NCBI RefSeq assembly: GCF_963678635.1
Contig: NC_087068.1
Coordinates: 43,053,649-43,117,648, forward strand
Length of the DNA: 64,000 nt
Direction: 5' to 3'
Source: Symsagittifera roscoffensis
Lineage: Eukaryota; Xenacoelomorpha; Acoela; Convolutidae
This document shows positions 51,432 through 61,892 of the stretch, one piece after another (within the stretch, counting starts at the first letter, position 1; every line of letters begins with the position of its first letter). The notes below the pieces were generated by a model. The model made no database searches. It saw nothing but the letters and a program-made list of their open reading frames with translations, and was not told the origin of the DNA. A program made the translations under genes and the position numbers.

Positions 51432-54400
51432 GTAAGTGCGACAAGGGGTTTATTGGGTTCTTTTCGACTGACCGACCCTAAATTTTTCTAAAGGAGTTTT
51501 CTGTGCCAAAATATGTACTGATTTTGAGATGGGCCGAAAGTATTCGTTTTTTGGTAAACATTTTTCAAAAAGAACTTAAGAACGTAATGTTTGGCCTAAA
51601 AACGCGGCGCATAAAACTTGCTCAAAATATGGCTTTATCAGGGGCCGATTCAAAAGATTTAGTAATTAAATTAATTTTGAGGGGGGAGCGCGCCCCGAAA
51701 AAGAAAAAACGCAATTTTTCGGTCAAAATTTTTTTGGCCTGTTTTTTCAAAAATTTGCCTGCGGCGCTGAAAATTTTGTTAAATATGGTCGACCTAAAAA
51801 AAGTCGACAAAAGTTTTGAATTTTTTTTTTAAAAACCGCCCCCTCGAGATAATACTAGATCCGTCCCCTGGTCTTTATAGCAGGGGCGGGCGGATCTAGG
51901 ATTTTTCAGTAGGGGCGTATTTTTAAAAAATTTTGAAAATTTTCTCGACCTTTTTTTGATTTTCCGAGTACTCCCAGAAAACTATAAAGACCCTATTTGG
52001 ACCCTTTGTTTAAACACTATAAAGACCAAAGATTTCGCGCCGCAGGTAAATTTTTGAGAAAACAGGTCAAAAATGCTGTTTTTGGGCACTTCTTAGAAAA
52101 TTTTGACCAAAAAATTAAGTTTTTTTGGCGCGCGCTCTCTTTCAAAATTAGTATATATTAGCGCCATAGGAGCGTTTAAAAAAGTTTAAGCTTGGTTGGC
52201 CTAAAATAGATGTGACAAAATATTAGCAAGGGGGACCCTTTGATTGGTGAGGGGGTCGAATCCTTGAGGGGGGGGGCAACGCTTTTTCTTCCCAAATCCG
52301 CCATTGTTTAATAGTGGTTTGAGAATTCTCAGCAAACCAATTTGGGCGATTTAAATAAAGTTTCAGATTTTTTTCTAAAATCCCCTCCGACCCCTCTACC
52401 GGCAACATCTTGCCAATGATATACTGCAGAAAAAAAGGGAAGCTTTTGAAAAATATGAATTAAAGTTTTATAAAGGAGATTTCAGTACCAATATACACTA
52501 ATTTTGAGAGGAGACCGTGCGCTGAAAATACGCGGTTTTTTGGTAAACATTTAAAAAAAAACTCACTCAAAAACGATTCCTGCGCGAACTTGACCACTAT
52601 GGACCGTCAGTAAAACTACAGTCTCCGTCCTATTATTTTAGATTTTCCTGGCAACATCAATTCTCTTCTCTAAGCCTTCATCGCGCTTAGCTTTTCTTAA
52701 TAAATGGCTCGTATAGTGTCATTACTTTTAAATTACTTAATTACTTTTAAATTCGCTTAATGTTGAATTAAGACTCTAATTCAACCGTGCCCAGGCTCAG
52801 ATATGACGTTTGACTGGGTTTGGATATTATTCATGGCAAGCATTTGTCTCACGTTAATTTTCACAAAACGCGGTAAAATCCTTTAATAATGTCATGATTT
52901 GTTGCGAACTAGTTAATAAAATTAACTTCTGTGAACAACTAGAAGACAATTTAAGACATAAGCAATCATCATCTTGTCGTAAATATTTGGCGATCACCTC
53001 AGTTGCAGGCACGTCCTCAGTTGTCGGCGCCCCCTCACTTGCAGGCACACCTCAGTTGCAGGCAACCTCAGTTGCAGGCACCCCCTCAGTTGCATGCACA
53101 CCTCAGATGCAGGCACACCTCAGATGCAGGCACACCTCAGTCGCAGGCATGCCTCAGTCGCTGGTACACCTCAGTTGTAGACACCCCCTCAGTTGCAAGC
53201 CATCATCAGGGCCACTTCAGGACATCATCAGGGCCACTTCAGGGCATCATCAGGGCACCGCCAGGGCCACCAGTGCCACTTCAGGGCATCATCAGCCTGG
53301 TCTACGAGGACTGTCTTAGAAACGAGACAATTCAACTCAAATTAATGGATGGCTTATTGCCTCCGGTAAAGGTGAGTTTCGTGGTCGTCCTCGCGCGCGA
53401 TTTATTGTCACCTTTTCTCGACAGCGGTATTATTCGCGCGCGAGGATGACTACGAAACTCTAATTTACCGGACGAAACAAAGCATCCAATAATTCTAAAC
53501 GCAAAGTATCCAGTTGTGCGCATGATGATCGAGAGCGCTCATTGCCGCTGCATGCATCACGGCACTGAGTACATTTGCAATTACCTGCAACATAGTTTTG
53601 TCATCATTGAACTCCGAAAAACACTCAGACAGAAGAGACATAATTGCTTTCTTTGCAGAAGATTCTAAGGCAGAGGGTTACATCCACTCGCTGGCCGGCT
53701 TGCTGCCTGCTCGTTTCGACCATCCGTTTGATGATCCATTTCCGTTCAAAAATACAGGAACTGATTACATAAAGCAACAAAGGTTATATTTGCCTCTTCA
53801 TATGGCTCTTTACTCGCTCGGTTCACATGGAATCCACTGAGAACCTTAGTACGAACAATTTCATAACGGCAAATAGACGCTTCATTGCTAGGAGAAGTAA
53901 ACCTAAGCTTTTATTCTCTGACAACGCTACCTACTTCGTCGGCGCCCGTAAGCAACTACGCTCAGAACCAATTCACTTCAGCGAAACCTCCCTAAATGAA
54001 ACGCTACAAATACACAATGTCGAATGGAGCCTAAATCCTCCTTGGCGGCGTGTGGGAGCGACTCGTCTCAATGATAAAATGAGCATTCTTTCTAAATCTC
54101 GTTTCCGATCTTCTATAAAGAGATCTATTTGCTACTACTATAGCCGAGACTGAGACAATCCTCAGCTCACGTCCGCTAACGCATGACAGTAGTAGTGACC
54201 TTGACAGCAACCTTCTACCGGCACCCAACCACTTCCTTATGGGCCGTCCATTCGTCTACGATCCAGCAACAGCCTTCTACGAAGAATCTACCAGTAAACT
54301 GTCCAACAAATCCTGGAAGCGAGCAACAGATAGACTTGACAGCTTCTAGAGGCATCTACTTAAAGAGCACGCTCCGACTCTCATCAATAGGACTAATGGA

Positions 54401-57400
54401 CGCAACCTGAGGAACAACTCGAAAAAGATGACCTCACGTAGATACTTGAGGACTTTACACCACGAGGCATCTGGCCACTGGGTCGAGAGCTAGAAGTTTT
54501 TACCAGCTCGGATGGCATGGTGCGCTCGTGTAAACGGAAAACAGCCCTAGGTACTTTAACGAGACCAGAGGTGAAACTTGCCTTCGTATCACAAAAAGGG
54601 AGATTTGAGGCCATTTTAACTGAACTACAACAAAAAAAACTGGACTCAACTCCTTCCCCTTCTAAATAAGATCTCCCCTCCCCCGATGATGTTCATGACA
54701 TGAATGTGACTCACATTAATTATCACAAAACGCGGTAAAATCTTTTATTGATAACATGATTTGTTGCGAACTAACTATTAGATTTGACTTCTATGAACAA
54801 CTAAGAGACAATTTAAGACATAAGAAATCAACATCTTGTCTTAAATAGATATGTACTTGAGAGCTCCTGAAACGGAGACACATTACACACTTTTGCCTAG
54901 TGATTCTTAGTTTCTGTATCCCATTTTTTAAAGCATTCTTTCCCTCACAAATTTTTTTGCAGTCTCAGCTCAAATATCATAGCATGGAGCTCAAAACAGG
55001 AAGAAAAAAGTTCAACTTGTCCCTTTTTTGCAGAAAAATTATGTGGTTATAAAACAGCCATTTTGGTCAATTAGGATACGTAAAGTGTGATCGGTGAGCT
55101 GATCCGGGTCAAAAATGAGCAAAAATGAAATGAGGCGAACTATTTTTCTTTTTGACAAGTGATCTGTAGAGCTAAAACATGCTTTTGCTGTTCCGACGCT
55201 TGTGGTTCCGACTTTCTTTCGAAGAAAGGATGAGTTATTTGTGTTCGGGTGTAGTTTTTTTCTTCAGACAAATTCTATTTTTTAGTTTTCATTTTTAAAC
55301 GAAAATTTTTTTCCATCTGAAAAAATTGTTGTCTTGATCTCAAACCTACAAAAATCTTTAACTGTGTTAATTTTTTTTAAAACAGTTATGGTGGTTTGAA
55401 AGTTGCCCTTCTGGCTAAGTTCAGACAATTGTGGGCCACTTTTTTGTTCAGTTAAAGCGTAGGCGGTCATTTTTATGTTTTGGTGAAATTAACAGAACAG
55501 CTGTGCTTAGTTGGTTTCTTTAATCCAAACAGTTCTTGTTTTTTCAACAAAAAAGTTTTGAAATTTTTTTTTCAACTGATTTCTATTGTTCTCCTGAGCT
55601 CAAATTGAAAAATTTATATATATAACTTGTGATTGTTTTTGTACAGTTATGGGGTATTGTGTTACACGGGCGAATACTACACGGATAAAAGGATAGTATC
55701 TTAATTGCTTACATAAACAAAACTCAATTGTAATTACCAAAATTGTGTCCCTAAAATGAGGTGCACTTATTTAATAAATCAGATATTGACTGAAATAATG
55801 TTTTGAGACTATAAAATGTTGCTTGAAAACAGACTACATTTTACATACTATTCCGAGTTATCTCGTTTTATCATTTTCCCTACATTCAAAGTGCGGTATG
55901 AAAGATTGTGTCGTTTTTAAGTTTGAATCAAACAAAGTTACACGTGCAAGCTAGAGTCATCAAGTCTGACTGATTTATTTGTTCTGATTCAAAAATTGGG
56001 ACAATTAAGCGATGAGCACGGTCTTTTACCAAGCACAAAAAAGACTCTGATTTTTAAATCAGGTGCAAAAGGAACATTTCTTCTGAACAAAAAAAAACAT
56101 TTTTTATTTGTAATCTTAGAAAAATCAGATGCTGATGAAAACGAATCCTGGTGAAAAAGAAGATAAGGGAAAGCAATAAAGCAAAAATAATAGTCAGGTG
56201 GAGGTAGGGTCAGATCTTTGAACAGACAAACAACCCGGCCTATTGTTTCGTTTGCTTCAGATATCACAAAATGAAAATTGAAACCTTCTAACTGAAAAAG
56301 AGAAATTTTTCTGATTTTTTTTACAAACAATGCTTTTCAATATTTTCGAGTTTAAAAAACTTCAAAAAAATAAATAACCTCAAAGATAACACCAAGAATA
56401 GAAGGAAATAGGCAAGGCAATAAAACTCAACTGGATTGAAAACAAACAAAACTGCTCGTATCAGGGCGAAGCCCTGAATGTTCCGACTGCCCATTAAGGT
56501 TTATGGAGCAGTAATATCATTAAAAAATAAAAGTAATAAAACAAAATGAATTTTTTTTTTCAAAAATTTGAAATTTTTTATAAAAACCATCACCCCACAC
56601 GCCATATAAAGTACAAAAGGATAGATTTCGCTACTTGTAGCAAATCAATTATGGCAAATAAGCTTCTTTTGACCAATTTGGAACGATTTCTAAGACGGAT
56701 TAACTCTCCGCTTACGCGTTAATAGCGCGAAATATATCGCGCGTTAATTGTCCCAAATTGGCCAAAATGGCAATATTTAAACCCCCATAACTTTACGAAA
56801 AATGATCACAGGTGAAATATCTTTTCAAATTTGAGCTCAGGACAACAATACCTTTCGAATGATATAAAAAAATTTAGTCAAAAATGGCTAGTTAAAAAGT
56901 CGAAAAAAACCCACCCCGAGCACAAATATTCCGTTACTTTCGTATCGAAAGTCGGAACAAATATTCCGTTACTTTCGTATCGAAAGTCGGAACAATTAGA
57001 CAATTCAAGACGAGAATTCTAGCAAAATTTACCAGGCGGAAATAAGGACAAATCAGGCAGTGTAGTTAGTAAAACAAAATATTGAAAAAGTAAAATTAGC
57101 AAACTTCCCACCCCATTAAAATTTTGTTAAGTCTTGATTAGTTGTTCAACTCATCTAGTATTTAAAGTTTTCTCAAGCCTATTTAACAGTTTATTTTTAA
57201 TCCATCAATTTTGTAATTAATTGATATGTGGTTAACCTTAAAGTATTTAACTACAACTCGGATCGATAAGAATTTAAGGAAAAAAGGTGAAATTTATATT
57301 ATTTAATATAATTTTTCTGATTGTTTTTTCTCAACGAATTTTTCTTCATGGAATTAAAAAGGCAGTCGAGAGTTTCAGGGCTTCGACCTGTTAAAAGCAA

Positions 57401-59725
57401 TCTTGTTTAATCCGGTTTAGATATTGTTTCAATTTGATTTGAGGCGGTATTTGTAATTTTTCAATCATTGCTAGACAACGATTATTCATTTCAGTGCTAG
57501 ACCATAATTTTTTCCGAGTCGTAGTCTAAAAAATGCAAATAGTTTTTTGAAGTATTTCACAGTTTTGAACTTTCATAAAATATGAATTAATACTTAGAAC
57601 TCAACTGTCAGTCAGAACTCAGTGCTTTGCTGCATTCAATCAAAAAACAAATTCGGATTTAAGCTTACCTTTTGTGAACGGGTCTTTTAAAACCATCTGA
57701 AAGCTAAGCAAGCCCTAATCTCAAGTTTCTGAACTTATTTTTTACCTGTAATCATCAGTTAATTACCTGCTTATAATTAATACGCTACTAGACACTCTGG
57801 ACATCATTTTGCGCTCTGCATTATGTGAGGGGAAGTTTGAAAAATCGAGAAAAAAATCTGTTTTGATTTTTTTCATATTTTTCTTTTTTTTTCTTATCGA
57901 TGTCTTCGACAATTACTTCAGCCTTCAAAGGGCAGTCGGAACATTCAGTGGTTCGCCCTGATACGAGCAATCTCGTTGTTTTTAGAATTCTGTACGAGAA
58001 AGAGAAACTGAACGAGAGGATAGCGGATTTAGCCGACAGATTCAAAGTGGCCATTCTGTACGGCTACGGAGAGTACGACTCACAATCTGAAAAGGTACAG
58101 GATAAAACAATTAATCTGTTGCTGCTGCAACTGCCAAGAATAACTTCACTCTCATATCAAAAGTTCTGCTCTTGAAAAACTATGATATATTATTACCTTG
58201 AACTAGTAATAGAAAATATATAAACTAGTCATAAAAAGCATTTGATGCTCCCCTTAATCCACCCCTGGGGTGATTTATAACTGCGAAATTAATGCAAATA
58301 GCATGACGTCTTGCAGTTTTAGCTTATCGTCGCAAATAGGAAAATCATGAATAGTTTCGTTGTTCGAACAGGTGTCTAACTGTGCCCGTTTCTACGACCC
58401 GAAAACTAAGTTGGACTTCGTGCACTCTCGGGACGACTACTCGACTTCTAATTCGGTGTTCAATAGAGGAAAGAAACAGCCCCCCATGTTCACGTGGAAA
58501 CACGGAGCCACTGTCGCATTTGGTATGAGGATAAACATGAGTGGATATAGGGGGAAAACATAAACATTTTTTTTAGAACAAAATCAATGCTTTTGAAAAT
58601 TAGGTCTGAACCTTCACATGGAGCTCTAGTGTTCTAGAAACCTAACATTTCGTAAAGTAAAATGCAAGTCAACCATAAATTAGTTCTGAAATCAATGAAA
58701 AAAAAATTAACTCCTATGAAAAAAGCAGATTTTACTATCAATTTAGGAATCTGTCTGGAGACTAGTAAATTGGACGAGGTGTGTGATCAGTTCCGAGGCA
58801 GAGGAGGGGGAGGGGGAGGGGTGGATTTGTTGTTCTCCCTGTCTACCCGGTCCAACACCCTCCTGCCCCAGCCCAGATTCCTCCCCCACCCCACACATTC
58901 CATGTTCTTCCTGCACAACTACTACAACGAACAGGGTAAGGGGAGGGGCATCAAAAAAGGCGAATGCTTGCTTGACAGAAAAAAATAAAGTTTCTTTCGA
59001 CATGCGGAGTTAAAATATATATTTTACAAGTGTTCCGTCATTTTGTGTTTCACCTCCAATATATTTCTGAAATTTTCAGCTCCAATTGAAGGTACGTTTC
59101 TCTTTGTATCAAGTTGCATGCCACAAGCATATATAAAAAAAAACAAAAACCTACCACCTTTCATTTTGATGACGCCTTAGAATAAATTTTACAACAACCA
59201 CTTTGAAAATTCTGGGCCGCATGTGCTTTCCAAGCCCAGAAAAACAATGGTGATCTCAAACAAAGGTGTTTGGGTTCTTTTTGCAAGGTTTTCAAAAAAT
59301 GAGATTTTCGGCACTGGCTTCTATTTCAAATATAATGTATTTTGGCGCCGAATGCGCCTTTAAAAGATTTTAAGGGTCGGTCGACCAAAAATGCATATAA
59401 AAAATAAAACCAAAGGGAGGTCTGTTATGTGGTCATGGGCCGAGTCCTTCCTTCGCCCACATCCTTCCAAGTTACGCACCTCGTTTTTGCTACTTTTTTA
59501 AATCTTCTCTATCGACGTGAGTTTTTTTAAGGTGCCGATAAATGTCTGACGGCGGAAGTGAACTTGATGAAGTTAGCTCGGTTCAAAAGGAACGACCTAG
59601 ACATAGAGAGAAAGCCTACAAAGATGTCGGCCTCTGTGAAGTTCATGCCAGGACTCAAGAACCCACCGGAGAACAAAAAGCAAAGCAAGAAACCTAAGAA
59701 AAGAAAAACCACATGGAATTTCTGA
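51199..59725 (+). CDS. Nitrilase-superfamily (C-N hydrolase) protein, six exons
   Basis: Exons are 51199-51431, 57986-58094, 58372-58522, 58747-58935, 59080-59091 and 59532-59725. Phases match at every junction and the total is 888 nt (295 aa), normal for the family. Nitrilase-superfamily enzymes hydrolyse nitriles or amides through a Glu-Lys-Cys triad. 'FFPELYTTGY' carries the Glu and 'AFGICLET' the Cys, the latter split across the exon 3/4 junction. The usual Lys region reads 'DFVHSRDDY', with no lysine in the expected place, so the enzyme may be atypical or inactive. The C-terminus 'LTAEVNLMKLARFKRNDL' matches the family end and is followed by a Lys-rich tail. The segment between Cys and the end is shorter than usual and contains a glycine run (RGRGGGGGG). 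Substrate unknown. Confidence 0.8.
51446..51870 (+). mobile_element. hAT-like element, plus copy of a tail-to-tail pair
   Basis: It ends 'actagatccgtcccctg' at 51870, preceded by the family's 'gcgcgccccgaaaaagaaa' and 'cctgcggcgctgaaaattt'. The left terminus is not preserved. Confidence 0.65.
51881..52306 (-). mobile_element. hAT-like element, minus copy of a tail-to-tail pair
   Basis: It starts 'caggggcgggcggatctagg' at 51881, only 10 bp after the plus copy ends, and finishes near 'cccaaatccgcc' at 52302. Flanks 'ctttatag' and 'tttaatag' may be a degraded 8-bp duplication. Confidence 0.65.
53000..53292 (+). repeat. Compound minisatellite inside BEL/Pao element
   Basis: The first half repeats 'cacctcagttgcaggca' (16-18 bp, about ten copies). 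The second half repeats 'catcatcagggccacttcag' (about 22 bp, four copies). Ala/Gly/His-rich open frames across it are artefacts. Confidence 0.9.
53350..53475. repeat. Short inverted repeat in BEL/Pao remnant
   Basis: 'gagtttcgtggtcgtcctcg' with 'cgcgcga' pairs with 'tcgcgcgcgaggatgactac' and 'gaaactc', flanked by 'cggtaaa' and 'tttaccg'. The arms are about 38 bp with a loop of about 25 bp. Confidence 0.85.
53480..54620 (+). pseudogene. BEL/Pao integrase relic
   Basis: The H2C2 zinc-binding head is at 53485-53632 ('ESAHCRCMHHGTEY' and 'HNCFLCRRF'), then a stop. The catalytic core appears in fragments: 'PFPFKNTGTDY' (first Asp), 'ENLSTNNFITANRRF', 'LLFSDNATYFVGARKQL' (second Asp), then 'VEWSLNPP'. 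The tail keeps 'NHFLMGRPFVYDP' and 'LGTLTRPEVKLAFV'. Frame changes near 53780-53830 and 54060, plus stops, show inactivation. Integrase would have joined element DNA to the host chromosome. Confidence 0.8.
54856..55185. other. Intronic, nothing recognised
   Basis: Unique-looking AT-rich intron sequence between the BEL/Pao 3' LTR and the next structured repeat. Confidence 0.4.
55196..55640 (+). repeat. Structured hairpin-ended repeat, diverged plus copy
   Basis: It begins 'gttccgactttctttcgaag' and continues 'tgtgttcgggtgtagttttt', the family's 5' part. The 3' end is not clear. Confidence 0.55.
56453..56998 (-). repeat. Structured hairpin-ended repeat, best full copy (minus)
   Basis: On the minus strand it starts 'gttccgactttcgatacgaa', passes 'gtgctcggggtggg' and 'gcgcgatatatttcgcgc', and ends 'gggcagtcggaacattc', 'agggcttcgccctgatacga', 'gcagttttg'. 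It is about 545 bp. The first 36 bp, containing the 5' hairpin, are duplicated at the outer end (56929-56996). There is no coding capacity. Confidence 0.8.
57925..57985 (+). repeat. 3' end of structured repeat at the exon 2 acceptor
   Basis: 'aaagggcagtcggaacattc' and 'ttcgccctgatacgagcaat' match the family 3' end. The sequence then runs 'ctcgttgtttttag' into exon 2. A further isolated 3' end lies at about 57358-57410. Confidence 0.7.
57986..58094 (+). CDS. Nitrilase exon 2
   Basis: This encodes 'ERIADLADRFKVAILYGYGE', the family's helix-strand block preceding a GY.E motif. Phase 2 in, phase 0 out. Confidence 0.8.
58372..58522 (+). CDS. Nitrilase exon 3
   Basis: Begins 'VSNCARFYDPKTKLDF' after 'gttcgaacag' and ends at 'gcatttg' before 'gtatga' (phase 1). 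It covers the region where the catalytic Lys normally lies; the sequence there is HSRDDY. Confidence 0.8.
58747..58935 (+). CDS. Nitrilase exon 4
   Basis: Completes AFG|ICLET, with the catalytic Cys, and continues through a Gly run and 'VDLLFSLSTRSNTLLP' to 'FLHNYYNEQ'. Phase 1 in and out. The donor is 'g|gtaagg'. Confidence 0.75.
59080..59091 (+). CDS. Nitrilase 12-nt microexon (exon 5)
   Basis: 'ctccaattgaag' lies between 'aattttcag' and 'gtacgt'. It adds four codons (A-P-I-E) and keeps phase 1 to phase 1. It is plausible but small, and exon 4 could also join exon 6 directly in frame because both junctions are phase 1. Confidence 0.5.
59230..59470 (-). mobile_element. hAT-like element fragment in nitrilase intron
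   Basis: It contains 'ttttggcgccgaatgcgcct' and 'aagggtcggtcgacc', the family's internal words. No termini are seen. Confidence 0.45.
59532..59725 (+). CDS. Nitrilase terminal exon
   Basis: Begins after 'tttttttaag' and encodes 'ADKCLTAEVNLMKLARFKR' then a basic tail 'KKQSKKPKKRKTTWNF' and TGA. The family's C-terminal D-L-x-x-(L/A)-R pattern is visible. The Lys-rich tail could direct the protein to the nucleus. Confidence 0.8.
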
Positions 59726-59766
59726 TAAATTAGAAAGAAATATCGACTATTTATGTCTTTGCTGCA

Positions 59767-59772
59767 AATAAA
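59767..59772 (+). terminator. Polyadenylation signal of nitrilase gene
   Basis: AATAAA lies 42 nt after the TGA stop codon. Confidence 0.65.
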
Positions 59773-59819
59773 GTGTACCAGTTTTTTTCTTGTAATGACG
59801 AAAAAAAGTCATTAGTTTC

Positions 59820-59975
59820 CACCGTGCTCGAGGTGTTTTCAATCATGCTCGAGGTATGTTTTGAGTGTGCTCGATGTGTTTCGACCGTGCATGATCGAGT
59901 TTGTGTATGTTTTCACTGCTCCAGATTTGTTGCGACCGTGCTCGAGGTATTTGCGGGTGTGCTCGAATTATATTT
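59820..59975 (+). repeat. Degenerate ~22-bp repeat 'gtgctcgaggtattt'
   Basis: Six or seven diverged copies of a unit containing 'gtgctcgaggt' or 'atgctcgaggt' follow the nitrilase gene. Open frames across it are not coding. Confidence 0.7.
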
Positions 59976-60473
59976 GAATATGTTTTGTACAAGCGACAAT
60001 GCGAAACGGGTGCAAATCGCATCGGTAAATTAGGCGGCGAAAACTATTCCTTAAAAACTATTTTAAGAGAAGTGGCGCAAGCGTTCGCTACTTTCTTATT
60101 TTTCTGCAGAATTCGAACCTGAACGAACACTTTTATCTCCAATGCTCACTTTATTGATCAATACGCGCCTCTTCGTTAAATCCCAACGTTAAATCAACGT
60201 TAAGAGTGGCAAGAAAAAAAGTAAGGCAGTAGGCTTTAGGAAAAAAGCGTGATTTTTTATAAACCACGATTGGTTTCAGGATAATGTGATATCGAGCAAG
60301 ACAACAAAGTAATTAACGTAAATTTAAAATATGATTACTTGATTTTGTACAAATAAAAAAGCAATAAAAACAAAACTGAATTATATATGCGCTTATACTT
60401 TGCTCATTTAAGTCACAAATAACTCAAACTTTTAGTCAAACACGCTGACTCTGCTGTTTAATATACTGGTAGA

Positions 60474-60801
60474 CAGGGGCGGATTTAGGGGGGGGGGGGG
60501 CTCTCGTTTTCCCCTTCAGGGATTCGACTCCCTGTCGACACAAAGGGTTTCCCTTTGGTACTTATTCAGAAATTCATTTTTGGGCGACGGGCCCTAAAAT
60601 TTTTCTAAAGGCGTTTTTGGCGCCAATATATACTAACTTTGAGGTGGAGCGCGCGCCAAAAAAAACGCAATTTTTTTTTGTCAACATTTTCCAAAAAGTG
60701 CCCAAAAACGGCTTTTTTGACCTATTTTTTCAAAAATTTGCCTGCGGAAATTTTTTGAAAACCCCCCCCCCCCCCTCGAGAAAATCCTAAATCCGCCCCT
60801 G
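60474..60801 (+). mobile_element. Complete hAT-like MITE, perfect 8-bp TSD
   Basis: The ends 'caggggcggatttagg' and 'cctaaatccgcccctg' are perfect inverted repeats. 'ctggtaga' flanks both sides (60466-60473 and 60802-60809). The element is 328 bp with poly-G and poly-C tracts next to the ends and no coding capacity. It is the reference copy for the family. Confidence 0.92.
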
Positions 60802-60825
60802 CTGGTAGAAACGATTAACTATACA

Positions 60826-61060
60826 GTCCCGCATTGGAGTTCCATGAATATAAATAGATAATAATTGAGTTTTCTTGTCAATGTCCACAAAAGTGAAAAC
60901 AAATCAATTATCATCAATTAAAAATGGATTATATAATTACTGTTTTTCGAGGCAACGAAATCGTTTTTCATTCCATTATAATCGATTTACTTTCACTTTT
61001 GTGGACACTGACAATGAAACTAAATTATAATCGATTTTTTTCCACTTTACTGAGATGCGA
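60826..61060 (+). mobile_element. AT-rich palindromic-word repeat, degraded copy
   Basis: It begins 'cccgcattggagttccatga', the same end as the copy at 23854, and contains inverted 'cacttttgtggaca' words. It is inserted directly beside the hAT-like MITE. Related words continue at 61640-61830. Confidence 0.55.
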
Positions 61061-61244
61061 ATTTCAATGCATATAAAGTCTTTTGTACGTTTCATATTAA
61101 AGTTGGTTACGTTGGTTACTTGTTGTTCAATTGAATTTTTTTCTAGCTAACTTTGATATTTTTGTTACTTTTTATATTACTCAACATTTCCCCCTTAGCG
61201 TTTGAACATTTACAACAACAAACTCCCCTCCCCCAACGTAACGT

Positions 61245-61480
61245 GTTCAGGTGGGGGGGATGCAGTGGGGGGAGGGGAGCAAAGGGCAAACGTTTGGGGG
61301 GTTGAAGGGCAGCAAAGGGGCGAACGTTGGGCGGGGGGGGGGGTTATGTTGGCTCAAGTGGGGGGGGGGGGTCAGTGGGGGGGGGGGGGGTCAGTGGGGG
61401 GGGGGGTCAGTGGGGGTGGGGGAGGGGAGCAAAGGGGCAATCATTAGGGCGATTGAAGGGGAGCAAAGGGGCAAACGTTT
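61245..61480 (+). repeat. G-rich array with G-quadruplex potential
   Basis: Runs of 8-13 G alternate with 'tcagt', and 'gaggggagcaaaggggc' plus 'aaacg' repeats at both sides. Gly-rich frames here are artefacts. Confidence 0.9.
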
Positions 61481-61892
61481 TAGAGCTCAACGGAATCTTT
61501 TTGCAATTTGAGTTAGGGTTTTGAAATGGATTAGGCCGTACACTCGCTTTGCAAATTTTACGCATCACTCACTTGATAAATGCTGAAAATCTTGCAAAAT
61601 TTTGCACGACGCGCGAAACAAAACAAAAGTGGAAAAAAGATCCATTTTAATGTGATTTCCTACTTATCATAAAAAACATTGTAACGGATTCAAAATGAAT
61701 TATAATGCATTTTGTTTTGGCGAGAAAAAATGGATTTAAATCCATTTTTAGTCCAATTTTGTTGTCTAAAGGTAACATGAGAATCGATTATATTTACAAC
61801 ATTATAGACCACGAAAATCCATTGCAATCGATTTATTTTCATTTTTCTGAAGTGCGGAGTACTTTTGAAGACTTTTCATGTGTTTAAGCATT

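Larger units (their letters stand above)
52825..54855 (+). mobile_element. Deleted BEL/Pao LTR retroelement
   Basis: Imperfect direct repeats at 52825-52990 and 54690-54850 share 'acaaaacgcggtaaaatc', 'catgatttgttgcgaact' and 'gacaatttaagacataag', and are taken as LTRs. Between them only the integrase half of pol survives. Gag, protease, RT and RNase H are missing, replaced by a minisatellite at 52995-53290. Confidence 0.75.
51432..57985 (+). other. Nitrilase intron 1 (6.55 kb)
   Basis: The intron runs from 'gtaagtgcg' to 'gttgtttttag'. It contains an inverted pair of hAT-like elements, a deleted BEL/Pao element, and copies of the structured repeat, the last of which directly precedes the acceptor. 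Confidence 0.8.

Noticed and set aside
52894-53449. Ala/Thr/His-rich open frames
   Set aside because: They translate a minisatellite inside the BEL/Pao remnant.
61202-61524. Gly-rich open frames
   Set aside because: They are generated by poly-G runs in overlapping frames.
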